Assembly: GCA_026400835.1 (NCBI GenBank)
Contig: JAPLOA010000084.1
Coordinates: 1-64,000, forward strand
Reading direction: 5' to 3'
Length of the DNA stretch: 64,000 bases
Source of the DNA: Planctomycetales bacterium
GTDB taxonomy: Bacteria; Planctomycetota; Planctomycetia; Planctomycetales; Planctomycetaceae
Below, one piece after another: positions 44,290 to 52,744 of this stretch. The first letter of the stretch is position 1. Every line of letters starts with the position of its first letter. The notes beneath the pieces are model-generated. The model ran no database searches, was not told the origin of the DNA, and saw nothing but the letters and a program-made list of their open reading frames with translations. The translations under genes were made by a program, and so were the position numbers.

Positions 44290-45225
44290 TTAATGTTGCC
44301 CCTGGAAATAAACTTCCTCGTACGGCTGAACAACGACAAATCCGTCGCCCTGAAACTGCATCTGAATTGATTCGCCGCTGCCCCGGCCAAAGAACGTCTT
44401 CAGCGAGATATCCTTTTTGAACTCCGGCGTCAGGTTGCCTGACCAGGCGATTGTGGCATTCGGATCGGTCGTGACAGGTTGGCCGGGTCGCACTCGCAGA
44501 GTCATCGGCTGAAAATGGGACGTGATTGCGATCATCCCGATTCCCCGGAGTTTCACGTTGAAGAGTCCTCCAGCCAGCATGCCTGTGATGGACTTCATCA
44601 TTTTGATGTCCCATTCAACAGACGTTTCCAGTGCCAACAGATCGTTGCCGTTCACAAAGATTGCTTCGCGATTAAGGCTTAGAATACTGATCCGCTTGCC
44701 GGAATCCGCCAGATAAAGTCGCCCCTGTCCTTCAGCTTTTGTCAGCTTTGTACCTTCTCCACTGACGGCCCTCTTAAGCAGCTTCCCCAGTCCTTTTTCC
44801 AGCAGTCCTTCTCGCGTGAACTTGATGTTCCCGACATAGGCCACCATCGACCCCATTTTTGTCCATACCGGCCCGTTCAGATTGACCTCCAGCATGTACG
44901 GGCTTTCCAACTCAAAGAGGCCGTGACCGTGGTCCTGCTGAGATGTCTCCTCGACAAACTCGGCCAATGAATAACGCTGATCATTGTCTGGTGGCGGAGA
45001 GTTCTTTCGGGGAGAGGAAAAGGCGGGTGATGATCCGAAGACTGATTTTTGCGGAAGCGACGCTTCGTACTCGACATCATCTTCAAAGTCTTCATCAGCC
45101 GGAGTTGCGGCGAGTGCCGGGACCTGAATCGCGGCTTTACAGCTTGGGCAGGACACCGTCCGTCCCGCAAGATTGTCCGGAGCTTTCAGGCGTTTTCCAC
45201 ACTGACATCGGATCTCGATTGGCAT
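44290..45225 (-). CDS. AIM24-family protein with N-terminal zinc ribbon
   Basis: 311 aa. Residues 1-40 are a treble-clef/zinc-ribbon-like segment: CQCGKRLKAPDNLAGRTVSC followed by PSCKAAI. A variable linker to about residue 90 follows. The rest fits the AIM24/TIGR00266 beta-sandwich family: YMLEVNLNGPVWTKMGSMVA, GKLLKRAVSGEG, GRLYLADSG, AIFVNGNDLLALE and GGLFNVKLRGIGMIAITS. The function of AIM24-like bacterial proteins is unknown. A small CPRC protein gene lies 32 bases upstream. Confidence 0.82.
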   Translation of the reverse strand: MPIEIRCQCGKRLKAPDNLAGRTVSCPSCKAAIQVPALAATPADEDFEDDVEYEASLPQKSVFGSSPAFSSPRKNSPPPDNDQRYSLAEFVEETSQQDHGHGLFELESPYMLEVNLNGPVWTKMGSMVAYVGNIKFTREGLLEKGLGKLLKRAVSGEGTKLTKAEGQGRLYLADSGKRISILSLNREAIFVNGNDLLALETSVEWDIKMMKSITGMLAGGLFNVKLRGIGMIAITSHFQPMTLRVRPGQPVTTDPNATIAWSGNLTPEFKKDISLKTFFGRGSGESIQMQFQGDGFVVVQPYEEVYFQGQH

Positions 45226-45257
45226 AAATCAATCACTTTCGTGCAGTCGCAAATCAG

Positions 45258-45473
45258 TCAACCGTCAGAGCCTTTATGCGCTTTGGTGTTTTCGGAGTCA
45301 GCGAATTCAGAGGGAGAAGGGGGCCTGGATGATTTGCAGACGTTATTGCTTCGGACCAGTTCCGTCCAGGGAGTTGGCGACGCCTTAAAAAAATCGCGTT
45401 TACATCGCGGACAGACGGAATAGTCCACGGACTTCCCTTCTTGAAAATCGCCCCGGAAATACGCCTTCATCAT
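45258..45473 (-). CDS. Possible small zinc-ribbon-like protein (71 aa)
   Basis: 71 aa beginning MKAYFRGDFQEGKSVDYSVC, followed by PRCKRDFF, with a single CPRC knuckle and one later cysteine, and a polar low-complexity tail. There is no clear ribosome site. Position, 32 bases upstream of the AIM24-like gene on the same strand, supports a real small gene, but it could be chance. Confidence 0.4.
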   Translation of the reverse strand: MMKAYFRGDFQEGKSVDYSVCPRCKRDFFKASPTPWTELVRSNNVCKSSRPPSPSEFADSENTKAHKGSDG

Positions 45474-45785
45474 TCAGTGTTGTTGTCAAATTCGCTGCTG
45501 GTGCCGGGTGAGAACCCGTAGAAACGGGCCAATACCCGTAAGTTTGGCAATTCGTAACAACTGTACTGATCATAACGCAAGGCTGAATTCGGTTCGATAT
45601 TGGTTGCTGGTATTTACGCTGCCGATAGCTTTGATCAACCGATGGATGGTCGATCGTACTCAAAGAATAAGGTGACTTAAGGGGTTCCGTCGTTGTGCTT
45701 GCTGCAGATCAGGGAACTCCTGATTTGAGCCCTGATTGAGTTCGAGCGTCACGGTGAGACCAGTGACTCACGGAGGAGGTTGAAA
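45474..45785. other. Divergent intergenic region
   Basis: About 310 bases between the small CPRC frame and the outer-membrane protein gene. A short GC-rich patch near 45510-45535 holds CCCGT/ACGGG inverted fragments. No gene seen. The plus-strand ribosome site GGAGGAGG is at 45772-45779. Confidence 0.4.
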
Positions 45786-46817
45786 GTGCTGTTTCAACGT
45801 CATGTTTGCCTGAGCCTCATCTTTTGCCTGAGCCTCATCCTTTGCCTGCATTGCGCAGCCGCGTCCGCGCAGTCGGAAAGCGAATCAATGGCGGGGCATG
45901 CTCAAGCGGATCCCGTGCAAGAGGTGGCCAGAATCGCTTCGTTTCGAAACGAGGCTGTTTCAGATGACACTACAGAACTTGAAGCTCGAGTCCAGCGGCT
46001 GGAAGCGGAACTTTCCCAATTTCGAGCGCCGACATACTCGGACCCGATGAGAACTCTGGAGTCGCAACTTCAAAGACAGGACGCAGGGACCGGAGCCCTG
46101 TTTGGTGATATCGAAGTCACTTTTCTGCAGCCGCACATTTCAGGTTCACAGGCAGCCTTCGGATTAGGTGCTGTCGGGCGACTTATTGACGGCGACTATC
46201 AGACTGGAATGCGTTACGTCCTCGGATATCGCAATGATTCCGGAGTCGGCGTTCGCGGGCGTTTTTGGCAGTACGATCACAGCTTTGTGTACCTTCCGCC
46301 ATTCGAGCCTGCGGTTTTTGGAATCCGGATGGATGTTGCGGATACGGAAATTACACTCGACCAGCGTTTGCGACACTGGGATATGCAGGTTTCTGCCGGC
46401 CTTCGCTACGGACGTCTGGAATACTCCAACGAAACGCCCACTTTATTCGGTGTGGGTACAGCGACGTTTGAAGGCGTTGGTCCCACATTTGCCCTGAATG
46501 GTCGTCGTGCCATAGGCAACAGTGGGTTCTCATTTTTCGGTAATGTCCGTGGGGCAATACTGATTGGCGACATTCGCAATTCTGCACTGCTTCCTTTCAT
46601 GCCAGCTGTGAGATTGGAAGATGAAATCATGACGGTCGCCGAGAATCAGCTTGGCGTCGCATGGACTCATGATCTGAACAAGTTCGTGCAACTGGATGTA
46701 AAGACCGCGTGGGAAACCCAATACTGGATGAACTCATCGTTGTCGGACGACGTTTATGGAATTGGATCCAACCTTGGTTTCACCGGACCGACACTGTCCG
46801 TGGAACTGCGCTACTAG
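45786..46817 (+). CDS. Lpg1974-type pore-forming outer membrane protein
   Basis: 343 aa. A signal peptide is followed by a short coiled coil (LEARVQRLEAELSQF), then alternating amphipathic strands of a beta-barrel: GALFGDIEVTFLQPHISG, YQTGMRYVLGYRNDSGVGVR, LRHWDMQVSAGLRYGRLEY, ending in LGFTGPTLSVELRY with a C-terminal aromatic typical of BAM substrates. This fits the Lpg1974/Legionella MOMP-like group abundant in planctomycetes. GTG 45786 is chosen because GGAGGAGG ends six bases before it; TTG 45780 would be too close. The signal peptide contains an 18-bp tandem duplication. Confidence 0.82.
   Translation: MLFQRHVCLSLIFCLSLILCLHCAAASAQSESESMAGHAQADPVQEVARIASFRNEAVSDDTTELEARVQRLEAELSQFRAPTYSDPMRTLESQLQRQDAGTGALFGDIEVTFLQPHISGSQAAFGLGAVGRLIDGDYQTGMRYVLGYRNDSGVGVRGRFWQYDHSFVYLPPFEPAVFGIRMDVADTEITLDQRLRHWDMQVSAGLRYGRLEYSNETPTLFGVGTATFEGVGPTFALNGRRAIGNSGFSFFGNVRGAILIGDIRNSALLPFMPAVRLEDEIMTVAENQLGVAWTHDLNKFVQLDVKTAWETQYWMNSSLSDDVYGIGSNLGFTGPTLSVELRY
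45806..45848 (+). repeat. 18-bp tandem repeat inside a signal peptide
   Basis: TTGCCTGAGCCTCATCTT (45806-45823) is followed by a near-identical copy (45824-45841, one change) and the first 7 bases of a third. The unit is in frame and lengthens the hydrophobic core by six residues per copy. Confidence 0.85.
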
Positions 46818-46866
46818 ACTAGAATTGTGCCGATGGATGTTGGCCGGGGCAGGCTCCGGTGATGTC

Positions 46867-46956
46867 ATGGTTGTTTTGATCAGCTGGATGGGGCCGTTTA
46901 TCGCCGATACCGTTAAAAAACGGGCACATTCCGTGCGAAGGTCTGAGACGAGCTGA
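46867..46956 (+). CDS. Candidate 29-aa peptide upstream of the radical SAM gene
   Basis: ATG 46867 to TGA 46954 encodes MVVLISWMGPFIADTVKKRA followed by HSVRRSETS. It contains one Trp and a basic tail. No strong ribosome site is visible, and the frame runs in from the outer-membrane gene. It is listed only because a radical SAM/tryptophan-halogenase pair follows and such pairs can act on peptides. Confidence 0.2.
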   Translation: MVVLISWMGPFIADTVKKRAHSVRRSETS

Positions 46957-47103
46957 GGGCCACCGAGTTTTCGGGGTTCAGGCACTGGGAAGTCGCCTGC
47001 TGCTTCGATCTGCAAGCCCCTGGGCGTTTCGGATCGCGACGGGCAGGAATTCTCATCCCACATCAGGGATCAGGCCGTCGAGTTATCGCAGGATGCGGGT
47101 GTA

Positions 47104-48009
47104 ATGGGCTTTTTCAATCATGCTGACTACGTCGAAATGACGGTTCACTTTCGCTGCAATCTGCGATGCCGTCACTGCATGATTCTGGAAACCATGGATT
47201 GGTTACGTCCGGCCGATGAACGTGAGTTCTCCGACTTGCTGGAAGAGAATCGCCGAACTTCCCGATGGAAGGGCCTCATACTCACGGGCTCTGAAGTCAC
47301 TCTTCGCTCAGACCTTCCCCAGATGGCTCAGCGAGCACGGGACGCTGGTTTTGAACACGTTCGGATTCAGACCCACGGGATGCGACTGGCTGATCTTCGC
47401 TACTGTCAAACCTTAATCGAGGCGGGCATCAATGAGTTCTTTATCAGTGTGACGGCTGACACTGCGGAACTTCACGATTCGATAACCGAAGTGCCCGGCT
47501 CCTTTGAGAAAACTCTGCAGGCGATTCGTAACCTGGCTCTATTTCCAGGCGTGCGGCAGATGACCAATACAGTCATCACGAAGCTCAGTTACCAGTCTCT
47601 GCCGAACGTGGTAGAGCTGCTGGAGGAGGTTCCCAACCTCGTCGAAATGGACTTCTGGAATTACTGGCCGATGACAGAAGACGGAGATCCGAATCTTCTT
47701 GTTCCCCACTTCGAGGTGCAGCCGTTCCTTCGCTCGGCGATTCGTTTGGCTCGTGCATTGGGGCGACAGGTCGAAGTTAAGAATTTTCCTCACTGCCTGC
47801 TGGGATCGGACGCTGATGCGTTGGTCAATGATCAACCGGAACTGCGAATTGATCCTCGGTTCTGGAATGAGTTTAACCGGAATGGGTTTCATCAATGTGC
47901 GTTTCGCGAAGTCTGCGGTTCTCGACAATGTCTGGGGCTGAATGCGGCGTACGTTCGGGAATTCGGCTGGCATGAAGACCTGCTGAAGCCTCTTCCGAGG
48001 AGTGCCTGA
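47104..48009 (+). CDS. Radical SAM protein with C-terminal cysteine cluster
   Basis: 301 aa. The SAM/4Fe-4S motif is CNLRCRHC (Cys18, Cys22, Cys25). SKLSYQSLPNVVELLEEV and earlier GSEVTLRSDLPQMAQRA are the TIM-barrel segments. The C-terminus has Cys265, Cys271 and Cys276 in HQCAFREVCGSRQCLGL plus an upstream NFPHCLLG, suggesting an auxiliary iron-sulfur cluster of SPASM/Twitch type. Such proteins modify peptides or make cofactors. It is followed after about 100 bases by a tryptophan-halogenase-like flavoprotein in the same direction, and the two probably act in one pathway. The substrate is unknown. Confidence 0.85.
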   Translation: MGFFNHADYVEMTVHFRCNLRCRHCMILETMDWLRPADEREFSDLLEENRRTSRWKGLILTGSEVTLRSDLPQMAQRARDAGFEHVRIQTHGMRLADLRYCQTLIEAGINEFFISVTADTAELHDSITEVPGSFEKTLQAIRNLALFPGVRQMTNTVITKLSYQSLPNVVELLEEVPNLVEMDFWNYWPMTEDGDPNLLVPHFEVQPFLRSAIRLARALGRQVEVKNFPHCLLGSDADALVNDQPELRIDPRFWNEFNRNGFHQCAFREVCGSRQCLGLNAAYVREFGWHEDLLKPLPRSA

Positions 48010-48106
48010 TCATGGCAGTCGATTATTCATTGCTGATTACGGGCTGAGAAGAGCATCTTCGAGCTGAGTCGTACTGCGTTAAACAGAATGTTGGAGTTGG
48101 TTTCCG

Positions 48107-49642
48107 ATGAGCAGCAAAGTCGCAGAGTCGACAAAACGAATTGTGATTGTTGGTGGCGGGACATCCGGATGGATGACGGCTGCCTTGATGTCACAGGTCA
48201 TGCGATCATCCGAGCAATCCATAACCGTTATCGAGCCGCCCGGTCCGCGGGGAATCGGCGTCGGTGAAGCGTCCGTGATTTCCATGGTACAGTTGCTGAA
48301 GCAGCTCGGTGCTGATGAAGTGGAGATGATGCAGCGGTGTGAAGCCACCTACAAGCTGGGAATTCGATTTTGCGACTGGTACGAAAAGGGTCACGATAAC
48401 TGGCATCCATTTGGAGTCTGTGGTGCCAGAATTGACGGCCGAGACTTGTTTCCATTCTGGCTGGCGGATTCGAAACGATTTGGTACCTCGGAGCCCTATG
48501 AAGCTTATTCTCTGCAATGGGCCGCATCGAATGCGGGCAAGGCGCCTCACGCGTTTCATTGCCCGTCCCCCATCGCACAGACTCAGTCGTATGCATTTCA
48601 TTTCAATGCGGAAGCACTGGCCGGCTGGCTGCGCGATATGGCTCTGCGAAACGGCGTCAAGGAGATTGCCGGGGCAGTTCAGAATGCTGAATTGGCGGAG
48701 AGCGGAGATGTGAATGCTGTGACACTGTTCGCCGGGGAAAGAGTCGAAGGTGACCTTTTCGTGGATTGTTCCGGTTTTCAGTCCGTGCTGATGAATAAGG
48801 CTCTGGGAGATCCATTCGAGAGTTGGAACAGCTATTTGCTCTGTGATCGTGCCGTTGCTTTCAAGATTCCGGCTGAAGGTTCTGTGCCACCGTATACGAA
48901 GTCCCATGCTCTGTCGGCAGGCTGGGCGTGGCATATTCCACTGGCCTCGCATCTGGGATTGGGATATGTCTACAGTTCACAGTTCATTTCCGATGAAGCT
49001 GCCTGGGAGGAACTACGGCAGCACGCGCAACTCAATCCAGGTGCCGGACAGGAACCTCGCTTCCTGAAGATGCGTGTCGGTCGTCAGCAGTCGTTCTGGA
49101 AACGGAATGTCGTTGCCATTGGACTTTCAGCCGGTTTCCTGGAACCGCTTGAGTCCAGCGGTATTCATCTGAGTCAGGTCGGAATCGAACTGCTGCTGAA
49201 GAGTTTTCCATCCGGCCGCAACGCGGACTCGTTGCGAGATCATTACAACCAACGTATGGCTTTGATCTACGATGAAGTCCGCGACTTTGTGCAGATGCAC
49301 TATCGGCTCAGTCGACGCACGGACAGCGCATTCTGGATTGCTGCGCGAGAAGCGGAGATCTCCGGTGACTTGAAACGACGGCTTAATCTATACGATGAAG
49401 TCGGGATGCTGGACAATTTGCAGGCAGAAGCATTTACTGAGACCAGCTACTTCCATCTACTGACTGGAAACAAACGCCTGCCGCGGCGAGCCCCTGCCCT
49501 TGCGGCTTCCGCTGATCCACATATGGTTCATTCAATATTGGCTTCGATCAAAGCACAGAATGACCAAGCGCTCCGCGATCTGCCGCCGCACGAGGAGTTG
49601 CTGCGGCGGATTCATCGGATTCAGCTTGCCAGGGCCTCCTGA
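48107..49642 (+). CDS. Tryptophan halogenase-like flavoprotein
   Basis: 511 aa. FAD-binding GGGTSGW at 16-22, the halogenase lysine Lys83 in EATYKLGIRFCDWY, the diagnostic WAWHIP (WxWxIP) at 273-278, and FLEPLESSGIHL carrying the conserved glutamate after the Pro-Leu-Glu-Ser turn. These are the hallmarks of flavin-dependent tryptophan halogenases, which use FADH2, chloride or bromide and O2. It shares orientation with the radical SAM gene just upstream. Substrate could be free tryptophan, a peptide or another aromatic. No flavin reductase is adjacent. Confidence 0.93.
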   Translation: MSSKVAESTKRIVIVGGGTSGWMTAALMSQVMRSSEQSITVIEPPGPRGIGVGEASVISMVQLLKQLGADEVEMMQRCEATYKLGIRFCDWYEKGHDNWHPFGVCGARIDGRDLFPFWLADSKRFGTSEPYEAYSLQWAASNAGKAPHAFHCPSPIAQTQSYAFHFNAEALAGWLRDMALRNGVKEIAGAVQNAELAESGDVNAVTLFAGERVEGDLFVDCSGFQSVLMNKALGDPFESWNSYLLCDRAVAFKIPAEGSVPPYTKSHALSAGWAWHIPLASHLGLGYVYSSQFISDEAAWEELRQHAQLNPGAGQEPRFLKMRVGRQQSFWKRNVVAIGLSAGFLEPLESSGIHLSQVGIELLLKSFPSGRNADSLRDHYNQRMALIYDEVRDFVQMHYRLSRRTDSAFWIAAREAEISGDLKRRLNLYDEVGMLDNLQAEAFTETSYFHLLTGNKRLPRRAPALAASADPHMVHSILASIKAQNDQALRDLPPHEELLRRIHRIQLARAS

Positions 49643-49680
49643 GGGCAATGCCACAAAGAGGGCCATTGTGGTGAGAGCCC

Positions 49681-50301
49681 TCAGCCCTGCTTTGGAGCTT
49701 CTTCGGGTTTTGACTCAGCAGGTTTTTTGACGACCGGCGGCAGTTCTTTGCCTTCTGCGATGAACTTCATGGACACTGAGTTAACGCAGTGGCGAGTGTC
49801 TTTATCTGTGAAGCCTTCGCCCACAAAGACGTGACCAAGGTGACCGCCACAGTTCTTACAGGTGATCTCCGTGCGTTGGCCATCTTCGTCCGGAGTTTCT
49901 TCAACAGCGCCTTCGATCTTGTCATCGAAACTTGGCCATCCGCAATGACTGCTGAATTTGTCATCGGATTTGTACAGCGCTGCATTGCAGCGACGGCAGA
50001 TGTAGGTTCCGGGATCTTTCAGGTCGGTATACTCACCGACAAACGCTCGCTCGGTGCCTTTTTCAAGGATCACGTACTTTTCAAAATTGGTCAGCTCGTT
50101 GTATTCCGTTGGGGCTGGCTCTGGGGGCATTTCGTTGGCTTTCTGTTCGGATGGGGCCGACGGTTCACCGGCTTTGGTCGTGTCCGGCTGAACAACTGCG
50201 GATGAGATGGTCTCCACCGCATTCGGCTCAGGCCCTTCAGCACATCCGCTGAACGGTATTGCCAAAGCCGCAACGAGCATGAAACGATTAACAGACTTCA
50301 T
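49681..50301 (-). CDS. msrB: Peptide-methionine (R)-S-oxide reductase, lipoprotein form
   Basis: 206 aa. A signal peptide with a lipobox, ALAIPFSGC, and an acidic/proline-rich spacer precede a complete MsrB domain: ERAFVGEYTDLKDPGTYICR, HCGWPSFDD, the two zinc CxxC pairs (CRRC, CKNC), GHLGHVFVGEGF and catalytic Cys in RHCVNSVSM. It reduces methionine-R-sulfoxide in envelope proteins. ATG 50301 is preferred because AGGAAG precedes it and it starts the signal; an upstream start at 50379 overlaps the infC stop. It lies 74 bases after infC on the same strand. Confidence 0.93.
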   Translation of the reverse strand: MKSVNRFMLVAALAIPFSGCAEGPEPNAVETISSAVVQPDTTKAGEPSAPSEQKANEMPPEPAPTEYNELTNFEKYVILEKGTERAFVGEYTDLKDPGTYICRRCNAALYKSDDKFSSHCGWPSFDDKIEGAVEETPDEDGQRTEITCKNCGGHLGHVFVGEGFTDKDTRHCVNSVSMKFIAEGKELPPVVKKPAESKPEEAPKQG

Positions 50302-50375
50302 TCTTCCTGCTCCTCGAATGACAGAGGGCACGCTGTTTGCGTGCCCTCCAGCTAACCAAAACGATCCGACGAAGA

Positions 50376-50918
50376 TCAATGCTTGATCGGCGTCAGCATC
50401 ACGGACATCATCTTGCCGCTTTCCATCCGCGGTGCTTGTTCTACAGTTGCGATATCTTCCAGCTTCTTCACGACTTCCTGAAGCATTTCCATACCACGCT
50501 CATGGTGCGCGTTTTCGCGTCCCTTGAACATGACGTTAATTTTGACTTTGTCACGTCGTGACAGAAAGTCGCGAGCCTGTCGGATCTTGACATCAATGTC
50601 GTTTTGTCCGGTCTTGGCACGCAGACGCAGTTGTTTCAGCTGTGTCTTATGTTGCTTTGGACCGCTGGACTTCTTCTGTCGTTCATAAATCACTTTGCCG
50701 TAATTCATGATACGGCAAACGGGAGGACGGGCTTCCGGGCTTACCTCAACCAGGTCTAAACCTTCATCCTGGGCCATCCGCAGTGCAACTGCGGTTTCCA
50801 TTTCACCTAGCATTTCCCCGGTCGCACTTACAACTCGAATTGGAGAAATGCGAATCCGCTCATTCATGCGCGGAAGATTGCTCTGCGGGGGAGCTGCTGC
50901 TGGACGAGATCGTTTAAT
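50376..50918 (-). CDS. infC: Translation initiation factor IF-3 (AUU start)
   Basis: 180 aa. [20 protein letters not shown] is the conserved N-terminus, followed by [20 protein letters not shown], the linker helix and the C-domain ([25 protein letters not shown]). The start codon read here is ATT at 50918: GGAGG (50924-50928) lies five bases upstream of it, and no ATG/GTG/TTG is suitably placed. The frame continues to an ATG at 50972, which would put the ribosome site inside the gene. An AUU start is the known feature by which infC autoregulates in bacteria. Confidence 0.93.
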   Translation of the reverse strand: MKRSRPAAAPPQSNLPRMNERIRISPIRVVSATGEMLGEMETAVALRMAQDEGLDLVEVSPEARPPVCRIMNYGKVIYERQKKSSGPKQHKTQLKQLRLRAKTGQNDIDVKIRQARDFLSRRDKVKINVMFKGRENAHHERGMEMLQEVVKKLEDIATVEQAPRMESGKMMSVMLTPIKH

Positions 50919-51381
50919 GATTACCTCCGGAAAGAACAAATCGATCAGACTCAAAGACCTGACATTGGTCATTCAGTTGAAAACAGCAGAGGGAATCTCA
51001 CGGTATTCCGTGGTGTCTCACTCCGCACTCCGTTTTTTGCCATAAAGCTCCAAAAAAAGCCAGCGTTTTTGAGCCCATCCTCCAGGAAACTCTCCAGACA
51101 CCCGGGGTTTTCCTGCTTGCGGTCTCCGAGGATTGCCCGAATCCCTGTTTTTGAGCCGAATCTGAGCCAATTCCCAGCTCGACGACAAATGAATCGCGCG
51201 GGAGGGAACTGGTATGCAGGCCACCAATCGACGCCTCTTCGGGCTGATCGCGATGACTTCTTCATTTGGCTGGACTGTTTGTCTGCCTGAAGGCATAACA
51301 CGCTCAACCTGCAGTTAATAGTCGGCGGGCAGTTTTTGCACGCTCGCTGATTCACTCGCGAATTCTTCGGATGGGATCTTA
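50919..51381. other. infC leader and divergent promoter region
   Basis: About 460 bases between infC and the PQQ-propeller gene. It contains the infC ribosome site GGAGG at 50924-50928, read on the minus strand. Short frames on both strands lack domains. I see no clear hairpin typical of an attenuator. Confidence 0.45.
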
Positions 51382-52671
51382 ATGATGGCCTCTTTTTCTG
51401 CATCGCTCTTCAGCCGCCTGGTTGCTGTCATGGTGCTGATGCTTTGCTTCAGCAATGTTGTACTCGCTGGAAACTGGGGCCATTGGCGAGGTCCATCGGG
51501 AAATGGGGCGGCTCCGGATGCGGCGCCGCCGACGGAATGGAGCAGTACAAAGAATGTGAAGTGGAAGATGGCTTTGCCCGGACGAGGTTCCTCGTCACCG
51601 GTGATCTGGGATCAGCAGGTCTTTGTGACAAGCGCGGTTCCGGCTGCGAAAGCGACTGGCGGGAAGTTGCCGAATCTGGAATTCAAACTGCTGTGTTACA
51701 ACCGTGCTGACGGAAAGTTGCTCTGGGAAAAGACCGCTGTCGTTTCCGTGCCGCACCAGGAGACACATTCGACCAACGGGTTTGCGTCGGCTTCTCCATG
51801 TACCGATGGCGAACATGTCTATGCTCATTTCGGTTCACGAGGTCTCTACTGCTACACGATGAAAGGTGATCTCGTCTGGAAGAGGGATGATTTCGGTCTG
51901 ATGAATACGCGCAACAGCTTTGGAGAAGGAAGTTCTCCAACGCTCGCGGGCAACAGGATCATCGTGCCGTGGGACCATGAGGGACCATCTGCTGTGTTCG
52001 CCCTTGATAAGCTCACCGGAAAGACGTTGTGGAAGACCGATCGCGATGAGCCGACTTGCTGGGCGACTCCACTGGTTGTCGAATTCGAAGGCAAGCAGCA
52101 GGTCGTTATGAATGGACAGACGTGTGCTCGCAGCTACGATCTGGAAACCGGAAAAGAGCTGTGGCGTTGTGCAGGGCAAACGGAACGTCCGTGTGCTTCG
52201 CCGGTCGCAGAGAACGGACTTGTGTATGTTGGAAGCGGACATCGTGGCTCATTTTTGGGAGCATTCCGGCTGGATGGTCAGGGCGACATTAAAGGCAGCG
52301 ACAAAGTTGTCTGGACGATCGATCACGACACGCCGGATATTGCTTCTTTGCTGCTCACGTCGGGACGCATTTATTTCCACAAAGGCAAGAATGGTCAGTT
52401 GTCCTGTGTGGATGCGGTTACCGGCAAGCCTTTTTATACGGCCGAACGAATTCCGGGGCTGGATTCCATCTATGCGTCACCGGTTGCAGCCGGTGGGCAT
52501 GTCTATCTGACTTCGCGAGCAGGCACGACGGTTGTGATTTCTGACGCGGCGGAGTTGAGCATTGTTGCAACGAATAATGTTGAAGAGACCGTAGACGCAA
52601 CTCCGGCCCCGGTGGACAACGAACTGTTTATTCGCGGCGAAAAGCACCTGTTTTGCATTGCTGCACAATAG
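51382..52671 (+). CDS. Exported PQQ-binding-like beta-propeller protein
   Basis: 429 aa with a signal peptide (RLVAVMVLMLCFSNVVLAGN). Repeated blades with the WxG-type signature are visible: NVKWKMALPGRGSSSPVIWD, DGKLLWEKTAVVSVP, KGDLVWKRDDFG, LTGKTLWKTDRDEPTCWATP, ETGKELWRCAG, VYVGSGHRGSF. This is the PQQ-like/outer-membrane BamB-like eight-bladed propeller, very common as exported proteins in planctomycetes. It probably acts as a binding scaffold; PQQ binding cannot be shown from sequence. A terminator follows. Confidence 0.9.
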   Translation: MMASFSASLFSRLVAVMVLMLCFSNVVLAGNWGHWRGPSGNGAAPDAAPPTEWSSTKNVKWKMALPGRGSSSPVIWDQQVFVTSAVPAAKATGGKLPNLEFKLLCYNRADGKLLWEKTAVVSVPHQETHSTNGFASASPCTDGEHVYAHFGSRGLYCYTMKGDLVWKRDDFGLMNTRNSFGEGSSPTLAGNRIIVPWDHEGPSAVFALDKLTGKTLWKTDRDEPTCWATPLVVEFEGKQQVVMNGQTCARSYDLETGKELWRCAGQTERPCASPVAENGLVYVGSGHRGSFLGAFRLDGQGDIKGSDKVVWTIDHDTPDIASLLLTSGRIYFHKGKNGQLSCVDAVTGKPFYTAERIPGLDSIYASPVAAGGHVYLTSRAGTTVVISDAAELSIVATNNVEETVDATPAPVDNELFIRGEKHLFCIAAQ

Positions 52672-52703
52672 CGTTCACAGCATCGAGCAATTCAAACTTC
52701 GCG

Positions 52704-52744
52704 GACCACAAGCATGTCAGGATTGACGGCTGGTGGTCTTTTTT
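52704..52744 (+). terminator. Rho-independent terminator after the PQQ-propeller gene
   Basis: GACCAC at 52704-52709 pairs with GTGGTC at 52733-52738, followed by TTTTTT. The T-tract runs into the last codons of the converging ligA gene, whose TAA is at 52743-52745. Confidence 0.72.

Noticed and set aside
50919-50972. ATG at 50972 as the infC start
   Set aside because: The strong GGAGG at 50924-50928 would lie inside the gene, and the intervening residues are unlike IF-3 N-termini; ATT 50918 fits spacing and family precedent.
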